Of a DNA stretch of 64,000 nucleotides, positions 44,110-53,227 are shown piece by piece. The notes beneath the pieces are model-generated. The model was not told where the DNA came from and did not search any database. It worked only from the letters and a program-made list of their open reading frames with translations. Each line of letters starts with the position of its first letter. The stretch's first letter is position 1. The translations under genes were made by a program, and so were the position numbers. Source of the stretch: Novosphingobium sp. MW5 (lineage in GTDB: Bacteria > Pseudomonadota > Alphaproteobacteria > Sphingomonadales > Sphingomonadaceae); the NCBI GenBank assembly GCA_025938935.1, contig JAPCWB010000001.1, forward strand, positions 496,001-560,000. The letters run 5' to 3'.

Positions 44110-44721
44110 TCAGGCGGGCTGCTTGCCCATCTTGCCGCGCATTTCCTTCATGTGTTCGCGCATCTTCTGCATGGCAGCCTTGCGCTCATCCGGCGAGACC
44201 GAACCGTCCTTGTTGGCATCGGTCATGTCGAAGCGCTTGAGGCTGGCGCTGACGAATTCGGCACGGGTAACAGCGCCGTCCTTGTCGGCATCAGCCATGC
44301 GCATCATCATGTGGCCGCCCATCTTGCCGCCGCGACCGGCCATGCGGTGCTTCATGCCGCCCATCTTGCCATCATCGGCCATGCCTTCGTGCTTCATGCC
44401 GGCATGGTCACCGCCGCGGCCCATGCCTCCGGCGTGCTTGCCGCCCTGGTGGGCAGCCATGAATTCGGCCTGCGAGATCGAGCCATTGCCATCCGTGTCG
44501 AGCTTCTTGAAGTGCTCAGCCTGGCGCGCTTCGCGGTCGGCCTTGTCAAGTTTTCCGTCCTTGTTGACGTCGGCCATGGCGAAACGCTCACCGGCCTTGG
44601 CTTCTGCCTCGGCGCGGGTCAAGGTCTTGCCGGCCATCGGACCGGCGGCATTCTGGGCCAGGGCGGCAGTGCCCATCAGGCCCAGGGTGGCGGCGGATAG
44701 AATAAGCAGGTGCTTGCGCAT
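44110..44721 (-). CDS. Secreted EF-hand calcium-binding protein with Met/His/Gly-rich linker
   Basis: A 203-residue protein with a signal peptide (MRKHLLILSAATLGLMGTAALA). Four EF-hand loops are visible: DVNKDGKLDKAD, DTDGNGSISQAEF, DADKDGAVTRAEF and DANKDGSVSPDE. Between hands 2 and 3 is about 45 residues of Gly, His, Met and Lys (GGKHAGGMGRGGDHAGMKHE and on), a plausible soft-metal (copper or similar) binding stretch. Starting 29 bases upstream of the response regulator on the same strand, it may be co-transcribed or a target of that regulator. It is preceded by a structured leader and TTGTCGC repeats. Confidence 0.85.
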   Translation of the reverse strand: MRKHLLILSAATLGLMGTAALAQNAAGPMAGKTLTRAEAEAKAGERFAMADVNKDGKLDKADREARQAEHFKKLDTDGNGSISQAEFMAAHQGGKHAGGMGRGGDHAGMKHEGMADDGKMGGMKHRMAGRGGKMGGHMMMRMADADKDGAVTRAEFVSASLKRFDMTDANKDGSVSPDERKAAMQKMREHMKEMRGKMGKQPA

Positions 44722-44750
44722 ATCGAGTGCTCCCTCTGGAAAAGACGGAA

Positions 44751-44803
44751 GGCCGCACGAACCGTTCTGGGAAGGGGGAGGGGATGGAACGGTCCGCACG
44801 GCC
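44751..44803 (-). promoter_or_regulatory. Long hairpin in the EF-hand gene leader
   Basis: On the minus-strand RNA, GGCCGUGCGGACCGUUC pairs over all 17 positions with GAACGGUUCGUGCGGCC. Three G-U wobbles occur, which on the other strand would be mismatches. The loop is C/U-rich. It ends 30 bases before the start codon and is followed by UUCCGUCUUUU, so it could act as an attenuator or terminator. Confidence 0.6.
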
Positions 44804-44829
44804 TCCTTGATCACTGGTCTAGACCTCGC

Positions 44830-44878
44830 TTGTCGCAGGGTTATGCCGCGAGTGGACATTATTGTCGCCATTTGTCGC
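44830..44878. promoter_or_regulatory. TTGTCGC direct repeats upstream of the EF-hand gene
   Basis: TTGTCGC occurs at 44830-44836, 44862-44868 and 44872-44878. The last two are exactly 10 bases apart, the direct-repeat spacing bound by OmpR-family regulators; the first is 32 bases away. The neighbouring response regulator is the obvious candidate. Confidence 0.45.
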
Positions 44879-44919
44879 AGTTGGAGCAGCCTGTTCATCG
44901 GCGTGCAAGCACCGCGCCA

Positions 44920-45297
44920 TCACTCCGGCATGGTCATGATATAGGCGTTGAGCTTGTTGCCATCCGGATCGCGGAAATAGGCGGCATAGAAACCGGGGAA
45001 GCGCTCTCCCGGAGGGCCTTCGCAAGTGCCGCCATTGGCAAGAGCAATCTCGTGAACGCGGCGCACCTGTTCCTCGTCCTTCACTTCAAGCGCGACCATC
45101 ACGCCATTGCCCACGGTGGCCGGATTGCCGTCAAACGGCGAAGTCAGCCCTATGCCTGCCCCGCCGCCGGGAATGCCCCACGAAATGAACGTCTCGTTCT
45201 CTCCCATGCGGCCGACTCCGAGTTCGCCGCAGACGGCATCATAGAATTTCGCGCCCTTTTCGCGGTCATTCGTGCCCAGTGTTACGTAGCCGATCAT
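44920..45297 (-). CDS. VOC family (glyoxalase/bleomycin resistance-like) protein
   Basis: A 125-residue protein with two beta-alpha-beta-beta-beta units: MIGYVTLGTNDREKGAKFYDAV and MVALEVKDEEQVRRVHEIALANGGTCEGPPG. It ends FRDPDGNKLNAYI, a typical vicinal-oxygen-chelate close. Enzymatic role unknown. It shares whole stretches with the next gene upstream (GGTCEGPPGER, RDPDGNK) and is a tandem paralogue. ATG 45297 is preferred to the in-frame upstream codon since it starts the fold and AGAGGAGAG precedes it. Confidence 0.78.
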   Translation of the reverse strand: MIGYVTLGTNDREKGAKFYDAVCGELGVGRMGENETFISWGIPGGGAGIGLTSPFDGNPATVGNGVMVALEVKDEEQVRRVHEIALANGGTCEGPPGERFPGFYAAYFRDPDGNKLNAYIMTMPE

Positions 45298-45367
45298 CTC
45301 TTGCTCTCCTCTCTCTTGCCGAGTCGCAACAGAACAATAGAGGAACAAAATTGCCGCGCAACTGCCC

Positions 45368-45733
45368 CTAACCGAGTGCCACCGCGTTCATCTTGTTACC
45401 ATCGGGATCACGCCAGTAAGCGACGTAATAGCCATTGGCCCGCTCGCCCGGAGGTCCTTCGCAGGTTCCGCCACCGGCCAGCGCCGCTTCGTGCATCCGG
45501 TCGACAGTTGCGCGATCGGAGGCAGCGATTGTCGCCATCGTGCCGTTGCCGTGCGTGGCTGGCTCACCGTTGAACGGCAGGGTCACGGCAAAGCCTGCGC
45601 CCGCGCCGGTGCCATAATAGATTGCGCGCTCAGTCTGCCCGGTTCGGCCGATGCCGTCGACGCCAAGTACGGCGTCATAGAACTGACCGGCCCGCTCTAG
45701 GTCCTGCGTGCCGAAGCAGACATTGACGATCAT
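45368..45733 (-). CDS. VOC family protein (paralogue)
   Basis: A 121-residue VOC protein, MIVNVCFGTQDLERAGQFYDA at the start and YWRDPDGNKMNAVALG at the end, clearly homologous to its downstream neighbour. Metal ligands are not obvious. Probably co-transcribed with it; the 70 bases between them contain the second gene's Shine-Dalgarno (GAGAGGAGAG). Confidence 0.78.
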   Translation of the reverse strand: MIVNVCFGTQDLERAGQFYDAVLGVDGIGRTGQTERAIYYGTGAGAGFAVTLPFNGEPATHGNGTMATIAASDRATVDRMHEAALAGGGTCEGPPGERANGYYVAYWRDPDGNKMNAVALG

Positions 45734-45746
45734 GACCGCTCTCCTT

Positions 45747-47562
45747 TCACCCGCGGGCCAGCGGCGCGCACTGGTCTTTCAGCCATGCCAGGGCCTCGCC
45801 CTCAAGCTGCGGGCCGACAATTTCCAGCACCTTTGCGTGGTAGGCATCCCACCAGCGCAGCTCCTCGCGCGTCATCAGCGCGGTGTCGACCAGCGTCCGG
45901 TCGATCGGCACGAAGGTCAGCGTTTCGAAGCCGAAATAGTCGCCCTCCGCCCCGTCGATGGCGCGCGGTTCGACCATGACCAGGTTCTCGATGCGGATGC
46001 CGAAAGCGCCGGTCTTGTAGTAGCCCGGCTCGTTGGAGAGGAACATTCCGGCAAGCAGTTCCTGATCGGTCCCGGCCTGCCCGCCCGCGCTCTTGGCGAT
46101 GCGCTGCGGGCCTTCGTGGACCGAGAGGAACGAGCCGACGCCGTGGCCGGTGCCGTGGGCATAGTCGACCCCCGCCTGCCACAGATACTGGCGCGCCAGA
46201 ACGTCGAGCTGGCTGCCTGCGGTGCCCTTGGGGAAGACCGTGAGGGCCAGCGCGATGTGGCCCTTGAGCACGCGGGTATAGCGGTCCTTGTGCTCGGCGG
46301 TGGGTTCGCCCGGGCCGACCCAGACCGTGCGGGTGATGTCGGTCGTGCCATCGAGGTACTGGCCGCCCGAGATCGACAAGGTAGATCGAGTTCGGCTCGA
46401 TCGTCAGGTTCGATTCCTCATTAACCCGGTAATGAGGGCTAGCCGCGTTCGGCCCGGCGGCAGAGATCGTGTCGAACGACAGGTCGCGCAGAAGTGGGCT
46501 CTCCTCGCGGAAACTCTGAAGCTTCGCAGCGGCCGAAAGCTCGGTCTCACCGCCCTTCGGCGCATGGACCGACAGCCAGTGAAGAAACTTGCTCACGGCC
46601 GCGCCATCGCGCGCTTGTGCAGAGCGATGGCCGGCTTGTTCGACCGGGTTCTTGACCGCCTTGGGCAGGACAGTCGGATCGCGCAGTTCGACGATCTCTG
46701 CGCCCGCTGAGGCCAGCGCGCCGAACACCGCCTGGACAGAACGCTCGGGATCCACCGCGACGCGCTTGCCCTTCAGGCCTTCCAGCCCCGGAACGAAGGC
46801 ATCCCGGGGACGGATGGTCACGGCATTGCCAAGGTGCTGGCGCAGCTCGGGCGTGACTTTTTCCTCGGCGATGAACAGCTCGGCCGTGCCATCGGCATGG
46901 GCGATGACGAAGGACAGGGCGACCGGCGTGCGCTCAACGTCGGCGCCGCGCACGTTGAGCAGCCAGGCGATCGAATCGAGCGCCGAGATTACCGCCGCAT
47001 CAAGCTTCTGCTCGGTCAGCCATTCTGCGACTGCGGCGCGCTTAGCCTCGCTCGCTTCGCCGGCATATTCGTTGGCGTGAACCAAGGCGGGCGCATCGGA
47101 AGGGGCGGGACGATCATTCCATACGGCATCGATAGGGTTGCCGTCGACAGCGACAAGGCTGGCACCGCGCGCCGCCAGCGCCTTGTTCGCCGCATCGACC
47201 CAGGGCTTGCCATGCAGCCACGCGTCGTAGCCGATCTTCGCGCCTTCCGGGGCGTTCGCGCCGAGCCACTTGGCGACGCTTGTCTGCGGCACCGATTCGT
47301 ACTCGTAAAGCCGCCCGTCGACCTGCTCGCGAACCTGCAGCGTGTAGCGGCCATCAACGAACATGGCGGCGCGGTCCTTGAGCACCACCGCGCTCCCCGC
47401 CGAACCGCCGAAACCAGTGAGCCAGGCGAGCCGCTGCGCATAGGCGCCGACATATTCGCTCATGTGCTCGTCAGAGATCGGCACGACGAAACCGTCGAGG
47501 CCGCGGCGGGAGAGTTCTTCGCGCAGCGCCTTCAGGCGCGCTTCATGGGTGTTCATCAGCAT
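45747..47562 (-). CDS. pepP: Xaa-Pro aminopeptidase P family, frameshifted
   Basis: About 604 residues after correction, the three-domain aminopeptidase P layout: two creatinase-like N-terminal domains (LSRRGLDGFVVPISDEHMSEYV, LTGFGGSAGSAVVL) and a pita-bread metallopeptidase domain. Metal-site segments are GTTDITRTVWVG, VDYAHGTGHGVGSFLSVHE and FLSNEPGYY. It removes N-terminal residues before proline. The frame breaks at 46370-46372, after NSIYLVD; deleting one base gives SGGQYLDGTTDIT. The start (ATG 47562 or 47556) is under 40 bases from the divergent S9 peptidase. Confidence 0.9.
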
Positions 47563-47590
47563 GGTTGCAGTCCTTCTGCCGCCACCATAG

Positions 47591-49654
47591 ATGCAGGCGA
47601 TGGCTCTTACCACTCCCCCGGTCGCCGCGAAAAAATCGCACCAGTTCACGCATCACGGCATCACCGTTTCCGACGACTACGCGTGGCTGCGCGATCCCGG
47701 CTATCCCGAGGTGACCGACAAGGAAGTGCTCGCCCACCTGGAGGCGGAGAACAAGTGGTTCGAAAGCCGCATGGCCGAACGCAAGCCGCTGATCGACACG
47801 CTGTTCAAGGAGATGCGCGGGCGGATCAAGGAGGCGGACAAGTCGGTCCCGCAGAAGGATGGCGATTACCTCTACTGGATCGAGTTCGAGGAAGGTGCGG
47901 AATACAAGAAATGGTGGCGCCGGCCCGTGGCGGGAGGCGAGGACCAGCTGATCCTCGACGAGGTCGCGCTGGCCGAGGGCAAGGAATATTTCCGGCTGGG
48001 CGCGCTGTCGGTGTCGCAGGATGGGAAGCTCCTCGCCTATGCCGTGGATGACAACGGTTCCGAACGCTTCACCGCGCGGATCAAGGACCTCGACACCGGC
48101 GAACTGCTTCCCGACGAGATCCCCGGCACCCTCTCCGCCCTCGTCTGGGTCGCGGGCGACAAGGGCCTCGTCTACAGCCTCGCCAACGAACAGTGGCGCA
48201 CCGATAATGCCCGCCTGCACTGGCTGGGCCAGCCGCTCAGCAGCGATGTCGAGCTGTACCACGAAGACGACGAGGGCTTCCGCGTCGGCTCGTCACTTTC
48301 GTCGAACGAGCAATGGCTGATCATCGGTTCGTCCGACCATGAAACCAGCGAAGTGCGGCTGATCCCGGCGGCCGATCCGCTCGCCAAGCCGATCCTCGTC
48401 AAACTTCGTGCCAAGGGCGTGGAATACGATGTCGACCTGCATGGCGAGACGCTGTTCGTCCACACCAACGACACCCACGAGAACTTCCGCCTCGCCACCG
48501 CGCCGCTTTCCTCACCCGGCGAATGGACCACGCTGATCGAGGGGACGGACGAATTCTATCTCACCGGCGTGGACCTGTTCCGCGACTTCTATGTAACCGA
48601 AGGACGGGTGCGCGGGCTCGACCGGATCGAGGTACGCTATTACGATGACCCGGCGCGGGTGGAACCGATCGAGTTCCCCGAGGCGAGCTATTCCGCGGGC
48701 CTTGGCGACAATCCCGAATGGGCGATGGACGTCCTTCGCGTCGGTTACGAATCGATGGTCAGCCCCTCGACCGTCTATGACTACGACGTTGCAACGCGCA
48801 GCCTGACGCCGCTCAAGGTGCAGGAAATCCCGAGCGGTTACGACGCCTCGCTTTACGTTACCGAGCGGCTCGAAATACCGGCGCGTGACGGCACCCTGAT
48901 CCCGGTTTCGGTTCTGACCCGCAAGGACCGCGCGCCCGGCGGTCCGCTGCACCTCTATGGCTACGGCGCCTATGGCATCGCCATCGACCCGGGCTTCTCG
49001 ACCAGCCGCCTCAGCCTCGTCGATCGCGGCTTCGCCTATGCCATCGCCCATATTCGCGGCGGGGATGACCTCGGCCGCGCCTGGTACAAGGCGGGCAAGC
49101 TGGAGCGGCGGACCAACACCTTCACCGATTTCGTTGACGCCGCCAAAGGCCTGATCGAGCGCGGCTATACGCAGGCCGGGAGGATCAGCATTTCCGGCGG
49201 CTCGGCAGGCGGCGAGCTGATGGGGGCGGTGGCGAATTCCGACCCCGGCCTGTGGGGCGCGGTGGTGGCGCACGTGCCATTCGTCGACGTCCTTTCGACC
49301 ATGCTCGACGCCGACCTGCCGCTCACCCCCGGCGAGTGGCCCGAATGGGGTAATCCGATCGACGACAAGGCGGCCTTCGAACTGATCCAGTCCTACTCCC
49401 CCTACGATCAGGTCAAGGCCCAGGCCTATCCGCCGATCATGGTCACCGCCGGCCTCAACGATCCGCGCGTGACTTATTGGGAACCGGCCAAATGGGTGGC
49501 AAAACTCCGCGAAATGAAGACCGATCGTAACGAGCTGATCCTCAAGACCAACATGGGCGCGGGCCACGGCGGCAAGTCTGGCCGGTTCGAAAGCCTGAAG
49601 GAAACGGCGGAGGAGTTCGCGTTTATTCTGTGGCAGCTGGGGTTGGAGGCATGA
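47591..49654 (+). CDS. S9 family prolyl oligopeptidase (oligopeptidase B-like)
   Basis: A 687-residue serine peptidase: an N-terminal seven-bladed propeller followed by an alpha/beta hydrolase domain. The nucleophile lies in ISGGSAGGELMGAVAN (about Ser 537), the Asp in AGLNDPRVTYWEP and the His in GAGHGGKSGR. DDYAWLRDP near the N-terminus is typical of oligopeptidase B, which cleaves short peptides after basic residues. No signal peptide. ATG 47591 or 47600. Its stop overlaps the start of the small membrane protein downstream (ATGA). Confidence 0.92.
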   Translation: MQAMALTTPPVAAKKSHQFTHHGITVSDDYAWLRDPGYPEVTDKEVLAHLEAENKWFESRMAERKPLIDTLFKEMRGRIKEADKSVPQKDGDYLYWIEFEEGAEYKKWWRRPVAGGEDQLILDEVALAEGKEYFRLGALSVSQDGKLLAYAVDDNGSERFTARIKDLDTGELLPDEIPGTLSALVWVAGDKGLVYSLANEQWRTDNARLHWLGQPLSSDVELYHEDDEGFRVGSSLSSNEQWLIIGSSDHETSEVRLIPAADPLAKPILVKLRAKGVEYDVDLHGETLFVHTNDTHENFRLATAPLSSPGEWTTLIEGTDEFYLTGVDLFRDFYVTEGRVRGLDRIEVRYYDDPARVEPIEFPEASYSAGLGDNPEWAMDVLRVGYESMVSPSTVYDYDVATRSLTPLKVQEIPSGYDASLYVTERLEIPARDGTLIPVSVLTRKDRAPGGPLHLYGYGAYGIAIDPGFSTSRLSLVDRGFAYAIAHIRGGDDLGRAWYKAGKLERRTNTFTDFVDAAKGLIERGYTQAGRISISGGSAGGELMGAVANSDPGLWGAVVAHVPFVDVLSTMLDADLPLTPGEWPEWGNPIDDKAAFELIQSYSPYDQVKAQAYPPIMVTAGLNDPRVTYWEPAKWVAKLREMKTDRNELILKTNMGAGHGGKSGRFESLKETAEEFAFILWQLGLEA

Positions 49655-49914
49655 GCTGGTACGAGCGAACCCTCCCTGTTGCTTTGACCTTAGTCTCCAC
49701 GATTAGCTTATTGATACTGTCCCAAGTCTCGGGCGGCTGGGCCCTCACTGGATGGAAATGGTGGCCGCTAGGACTATCTGGTCTGATCGCGCTTTGGATT
49801 GCCTGGAAACGAACGAAGCAATGGTGGTTGCTGCTGTGCGTTCCCGTGTTGGCTTGGCCGTTACTTGTGGTGGCCGCATTCATGTTTGAGTGCGGTCGCG
49901 GAAACTGTCTGTAA
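49651..49914 (+). CDS. Small membrane protein
   Basis: An 87-residue protein with three hydrophobic helices (LPVALTLVSTISLLILS, WWPLGLSGLIALWIAW, WWLLLCVPVLAWPLLVVAAF) and a short Cys-containing tail (MFECGRGNCL). Its AT content is above the surrounding genes. Coupled by ATGA to the peptidase and by TAATG to the thioesterase. No family recognised. Confidence 0.65.
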   Translation: MSWYERTLPVALTLVSTISLLILSQVSGGWALTGWKWWPLGLSGLIALWIAWKRTKQWWLLLCVPVLAWPLLVVAAFMFECGRGNCL

Positions 49915-50306
49915 TGAACCACCATACTCTCACCTTTACCGCCGCGCCCGAGCACATCGACGTGATGGGTCACGTCAACAATGCCGTCTGGGTGCAGTGG
50001 ATGGAGGCGCTCGCCACCGCCCACTGGGAGGCCGCCGCCCTGCCCGAGCATCAGACGAAATACGTCTGGGTCGTGACCCGGCATGAGATCGACTACCGCG
50101 GCAACATCTCCGAGGGCGAGAGCGTCACCGCCGAAACCTTCATCCCCGAAGGCCCCACCGGCGCGCGCTTTGACCGCTGCGTCGAGTTCCGCAATTCGGC
50201 CGGCAAGGTGATTGTTTCGGCCCGCTCGACCTGGGCGATGATCGACAAGGCTTCGGGCCGCCTGTGCCGGGTGCCACCGGACGTCGCCGCTCCGTTCTTT
50301 ACCTGA
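49914..50306 (+). CDS. Acyl-CoA thioesterase, hot-dog fold (4HBT type)
   Basis: A 130-residue single hot-dog domain. FTAAPEHIDVMGHVNNAVWVQWMEA holds the YbgC/FadM-type pattern, with Asp at the catalytic position and the HVNN turn, and VVTRHEIDYRGNISEGESV is the second strand. It should hydrolyse an acyl-CoA; substrate unknown. Ends exactly at the convergent diguanylate cyclase stop (TGATCA shared boundary, no gap). Confidence 0.85.
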   Translation: MNHHTLTFTAAPEHIDVMGHVNNAVWVQWMEALATAHWEAAALPEHQTKYVWVVTRHEIDYRGNISEGESVTAETFIPEGPTGARFDRCVEFRNSAGKVIVSARSTWAMIDKASGRLCRVPPDVAAPFFT

Positions 50307-51998
50307 TCAGCCGGCGAGTGCCTGCGCCCTGCGCGGAGCGCCGAAACCGCGCATCGAAGCCCGCATTGTCCGGTTACGGCCATTGGCTTTGGCTTCGTAG
50401 AGCAGCCGGTCGCAATGGCTGTAGAGCGAGCCGAAATCGGCCGCTCCAAGCCCCTCTGGCGCTATCGTTACCAGTCCCATGCTCGCGGTGACCGGTGCTT
50501 CCAGCCCTGGAACCAGCGCGGCGACCCGCAGCGCAATCGCCTGCCGCCGGCTTTCCGCGCGCTGGACGGCATCTTCGCCCCGCAGCAGCAGCATGAATTC
50601 CTCGCCGCCAAGGCGCAGGACCATGGTGTCATGGTCAGGCGAGAGGGCCGAGGCCACGGCCTTCAACACGCTGTCTCCGACGACATGGCCATTGCGATCA
50701 TTGATCAGCTTGAACTTGTCGATATCGAGCACGGCCATGGTCCGGAAACCATCGGCAAACAGCGCCGGGAAACGGCCGTCGATCGCACGGCGGTTGGCAA
50801 GGCCGGTAAGCACGTCCACTTCCGCGATGGCACCCTGAACCCTCGCTTCGGTCCAGGCCTGGTCGCGGTCGCGGCGAAGCGCGAGGAAGCGGTCTGCCAC
50901 GCCAAGCGCGGAGATCAGCACTTCGAGCATGATCGCCAGGTAGAAAGCCTCGAAGGCATCGACCGGCTGCGGATTAAGCCCGATATTGCCGAAGATGCGG
51001 TAGACTCCGGTCGTGGCCAGCGGCATCCACGCCAGCACAAGGAAATTCGCCGCCCGGCTGCCCCGGCGCAATGTGGTGATCAGCATCCAGGCGAAGGTCG
51101 CGATAACCGGGATCCACAACGCGTAGAACAGGCGCTGCATGACATCGCCGGGGAAGGGACTTGCCTGTTCCAGCAAGGCGATGCCGACGCAGCCAAGTGC
51201 CACCATCTGCATGCCGCGCTTTTCGCGCTCACGGATGTGGTCGGTTTCGACGAAGGTAAGGAAGAACATGGCGGCACAGGCAATGCCGAGCGCAAAGCTC
51301 CACGTGGCAAGCGGTCCGAAGAGCGCGCCGCTGACCGGCACAAACTTGGCCAGCACGCCGCCAGTCACCGCCGAATAGGTGAGCATAAGCGCGCCGGTTG
51401 CCGCGTGCCAGAGGAAGAACCGTTCTCGCAGGACGCGGTAATAGGCGAGATCGAAGACGATCGGCGCAAGCAGCAGCCCGCAGAGGATGGCAACGAAGAT
51501 GACGATGGTTGAGGAGTGACCGTCCGGCCCCTCTGCTTCCAATCCCGCGCCCTTTGCCATGCCGGCAAAGTGGGGATTATCGATCTCGACAAATACCAGG
51601 CGGGCATCCGCAAGTGCGGGCAGGCGGGCATACATGCGCGCGACGCCATCGCCGATCACAAGGTCGGCAGGACGGTATTCGCGGTCGACCTGATGGCCCG
51701 AGGCGTCCCTCACGGTCACGGCAAGACGGTCGAAATCGCTTGCCCGGGTCACCAGCCAGGGCAGCGATGCGCCTTCCGCGAGATCGAAGCGCAGGGCGAT
51801 CCTGTTGCCCTCGGCGCGCCAGTCCGTGCCCGAGCAATCCCAGCGCGTTGAAGCAGTCGCAAGTCCTCCCGCGCGCTCGCCCATGGCCAGTTCGGCATGG
51901 CAGGGAGCCGCTGTCTGGGATGGGCGCGTTGGCAGAAGCTGCTGGATCAGCAGCACTGCCACAAAGAGCAGCATATATCCGGCACGGCGCAGCCACAT
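50307..51998 (-). CDS. Diguanylate cyclase with 7TM sensor (7TMR-DISM type)
   Basis: A 563-residue membrane protein. The N-terminus has a signal/anchor (YMLLFVAVLLIQQLLP), then a periplasmic beta-sandwich of about 140 residues, about seven helices (residues 170-370), and a C-terminal GGDEF domain. AEVDVLTGLANRRAID opens the domain and RLGGEEFMLLL is the intact active-site half. It should make cyclic di-GMP. The product-inhibition RxxD motif is absent at its expected place (DHDT there), so feedback control by the I-site is unlikely. Confidence 0.88.
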   Translation of the reverse strand: MWLRRAGYMLLFVAVLLIQQLLPTRPSQTAAPCHAELAMGERAGGLATASTRWDCSGTDWRAEGNRIALRFDLAEGASLPWLVTRASDFDRLAVTVRDASGHQVDREYRPADLVIGDGVARMYARLPALADARLVFVEIDNPHFAGMAKGAGLEAEGPDGHSSTIVIFVAILCGLLLAPIVFDLAYYRVLRERFFLWHAATGALMLTYSAVTGGVLAKFVPVSGALFGPLATWSFALGIACAAMFFLTFVETDHIREREKRGMQMVALGCVGIALLEQASPFPGDVMQRLFYALWIPVIATFAWMLITTLRRGSRAANFLVLAWMPLATTGVYRIFGNIGLNPQPVDAFEAFYLAIMLEVLISALGVADRFLALRRDRDQAWTEARVQGAIAEVDVLTGLANRRAIDGRFPALFADGFRTMAVLDIDKFKLINDRNGHVVGDSVLKAVASALSPDHDTMVLRLGGEEFMLLLRGEDAVQRAESRRQAIALRVAALVPGLEAPVTASMGLVTIAPEGLGAADFGSLYSHCDRLLYEAKANGRNRTMRASMRGFGAPRRAQALAG

Positions 51999-52049
51999 GG
52001 CGCCGCCATAGGCGCCAATGCACTTAAAACCTGTTAAATCAGGCCTATG

Positions 52050-53165
52050 TCAGCCGAGCAGGCTATCGACCGGCGTGTAGTCATAGCCAAGGTCGCGCGC
52101 GACCGCCTCGTAAGTCACCTTGCCCTCATGCACGTTGAGCCCCGCGGCGAGGTGCGGGTTGGCCTTCAGCGCGCCCTTCCAGCCCAGGTCGGCGATACGC
52201 AAGGCGTGCGGCAGGGTGACGTTGTTGAGCGCATAGGTGCTGGTCCGCGCCACGGCTCCCGGCATGTTGGCGACGCAGTAGTGGACGATGCCATCGACCA
52301 CATAGATCGGCTCTGCATGGGTAGTCGGGCGGCTCGTTTCGAAGCAGCCGCCCTGGTCGATCGCAACGTCGACCAGCACCGAACCCGGCTTCATGCAGCC
52401 CAGCATTTCGCGCGTCACCAGCTTGGGCGCGGCAGCACCGGGGACGAGCACCGCACCGATCACCAGTTCGCTTTCGCAGACCATCTGCTGCACCACGGCG
52501 CGGTTCGAAAAGCGCGTCTTGGCGCGGCCTTCGAAGTGGTTGTCGAGCCGTTCGAGCACTTCGGGATCGCGGTCGAGAATGGTGACGTCCGCGCCCATTC
52601 CCACCGCCATCTGCGCCGCGTTGAAGCCGACGACACCGCCGCCGATGATCAGCACCTTGCCGGGCAGCACGCCGGGAACGCCGCCGAGCAGCACACCGCG
52701 TCCGCCAGTCGCCTTCTGGAGCGCCGTCGCGCCGGCCTGGATCGACATGCGACCTGCGACCTGGCTCATGGGCTTGAGCAGGGGTAGCGAATTGCCGGGG
52801 CCAGTGACCGTTTCATAGGCAATCGCCGTGACGCCGGACTTCACCAGATCGGCAGTCTGCTCCGGATCGGGCGCAAGGTGCAGGTAGGTGTAGAGGATCT
52901 GCCCCTGCCGAAGCATGGCGCGTTCGCCCGCCTGCGGTTCCTTGACCTTGACGATCATTTCGCAGCCATCGAACACGGCCTTCGCATCGGGATGGATGAA
53001 GGCGCCGCTGGCAGCATAGTCCCCGTCGCTCGCCCCGATACCGAGGCCCGCACCGGTTTCCACCCAAACCTCATGCCCGTGGGCGACGAGTTCGCGCGCG
53101 GATTCGGGCGTCAGGCCGACGCGGTATTCATGGTTCTTGATTTCGCGGACGGTACCGACGCGCAT
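52050..53165 (-). CDS. ald: Alanine dehydrogenase
   Basis: A 371-residue NAD-dependent enzyme interconverting L-alanine with pyruvate and ammonia. [20 protein letters not shown] opens it with the catalytic region Arg/Lys, MIVKVKEPQ holds the active-site lysine, [30 protein letters not shown] is the Rossmann site, and [19 protein letters not shown] the conserved late segment. Length and order match the family. Monocistronic. Confidence 0.96.
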   Translation of the reverse strand: MRVGTVREIKNHEYRVGLTPESARELVAHGHEVWVETGAGLGIGASDGDYAASGAFIHPDAKAVFDGCEMIVKVKEPQAGERAMLRQGQILYTYLHLAPDPEQTADLVKSGVTAIAYETVTGPGNSLPLLKPMSQVAGRMSIQAGATALQKATGGRGVLLGGVPGVLPGKVLIIGGGVVGFNAAQMAVGMGADVTILDRDPEVLERLDNHFEGRAKTRFSNRAVVQQMVCESELVIGAVLVPGAAAPKLVTREMLGCMKPGSVLVDVAIDQGGCFETSRPTTHAEPIYVVDGIVHYCVANMPGAVARTSTYALNNVTLPHALRIADLGWKGALKANPHLAAGLNVHEGKVTYEAVARDLGYDYTPVDSLLG

Positions 53166-53227
53166 GGGGAATCTCCTTTGCGAAAGTCGTTACAGATGAA
53201 ACCGAACTGGCGCAAGGAGTGGCTTGG

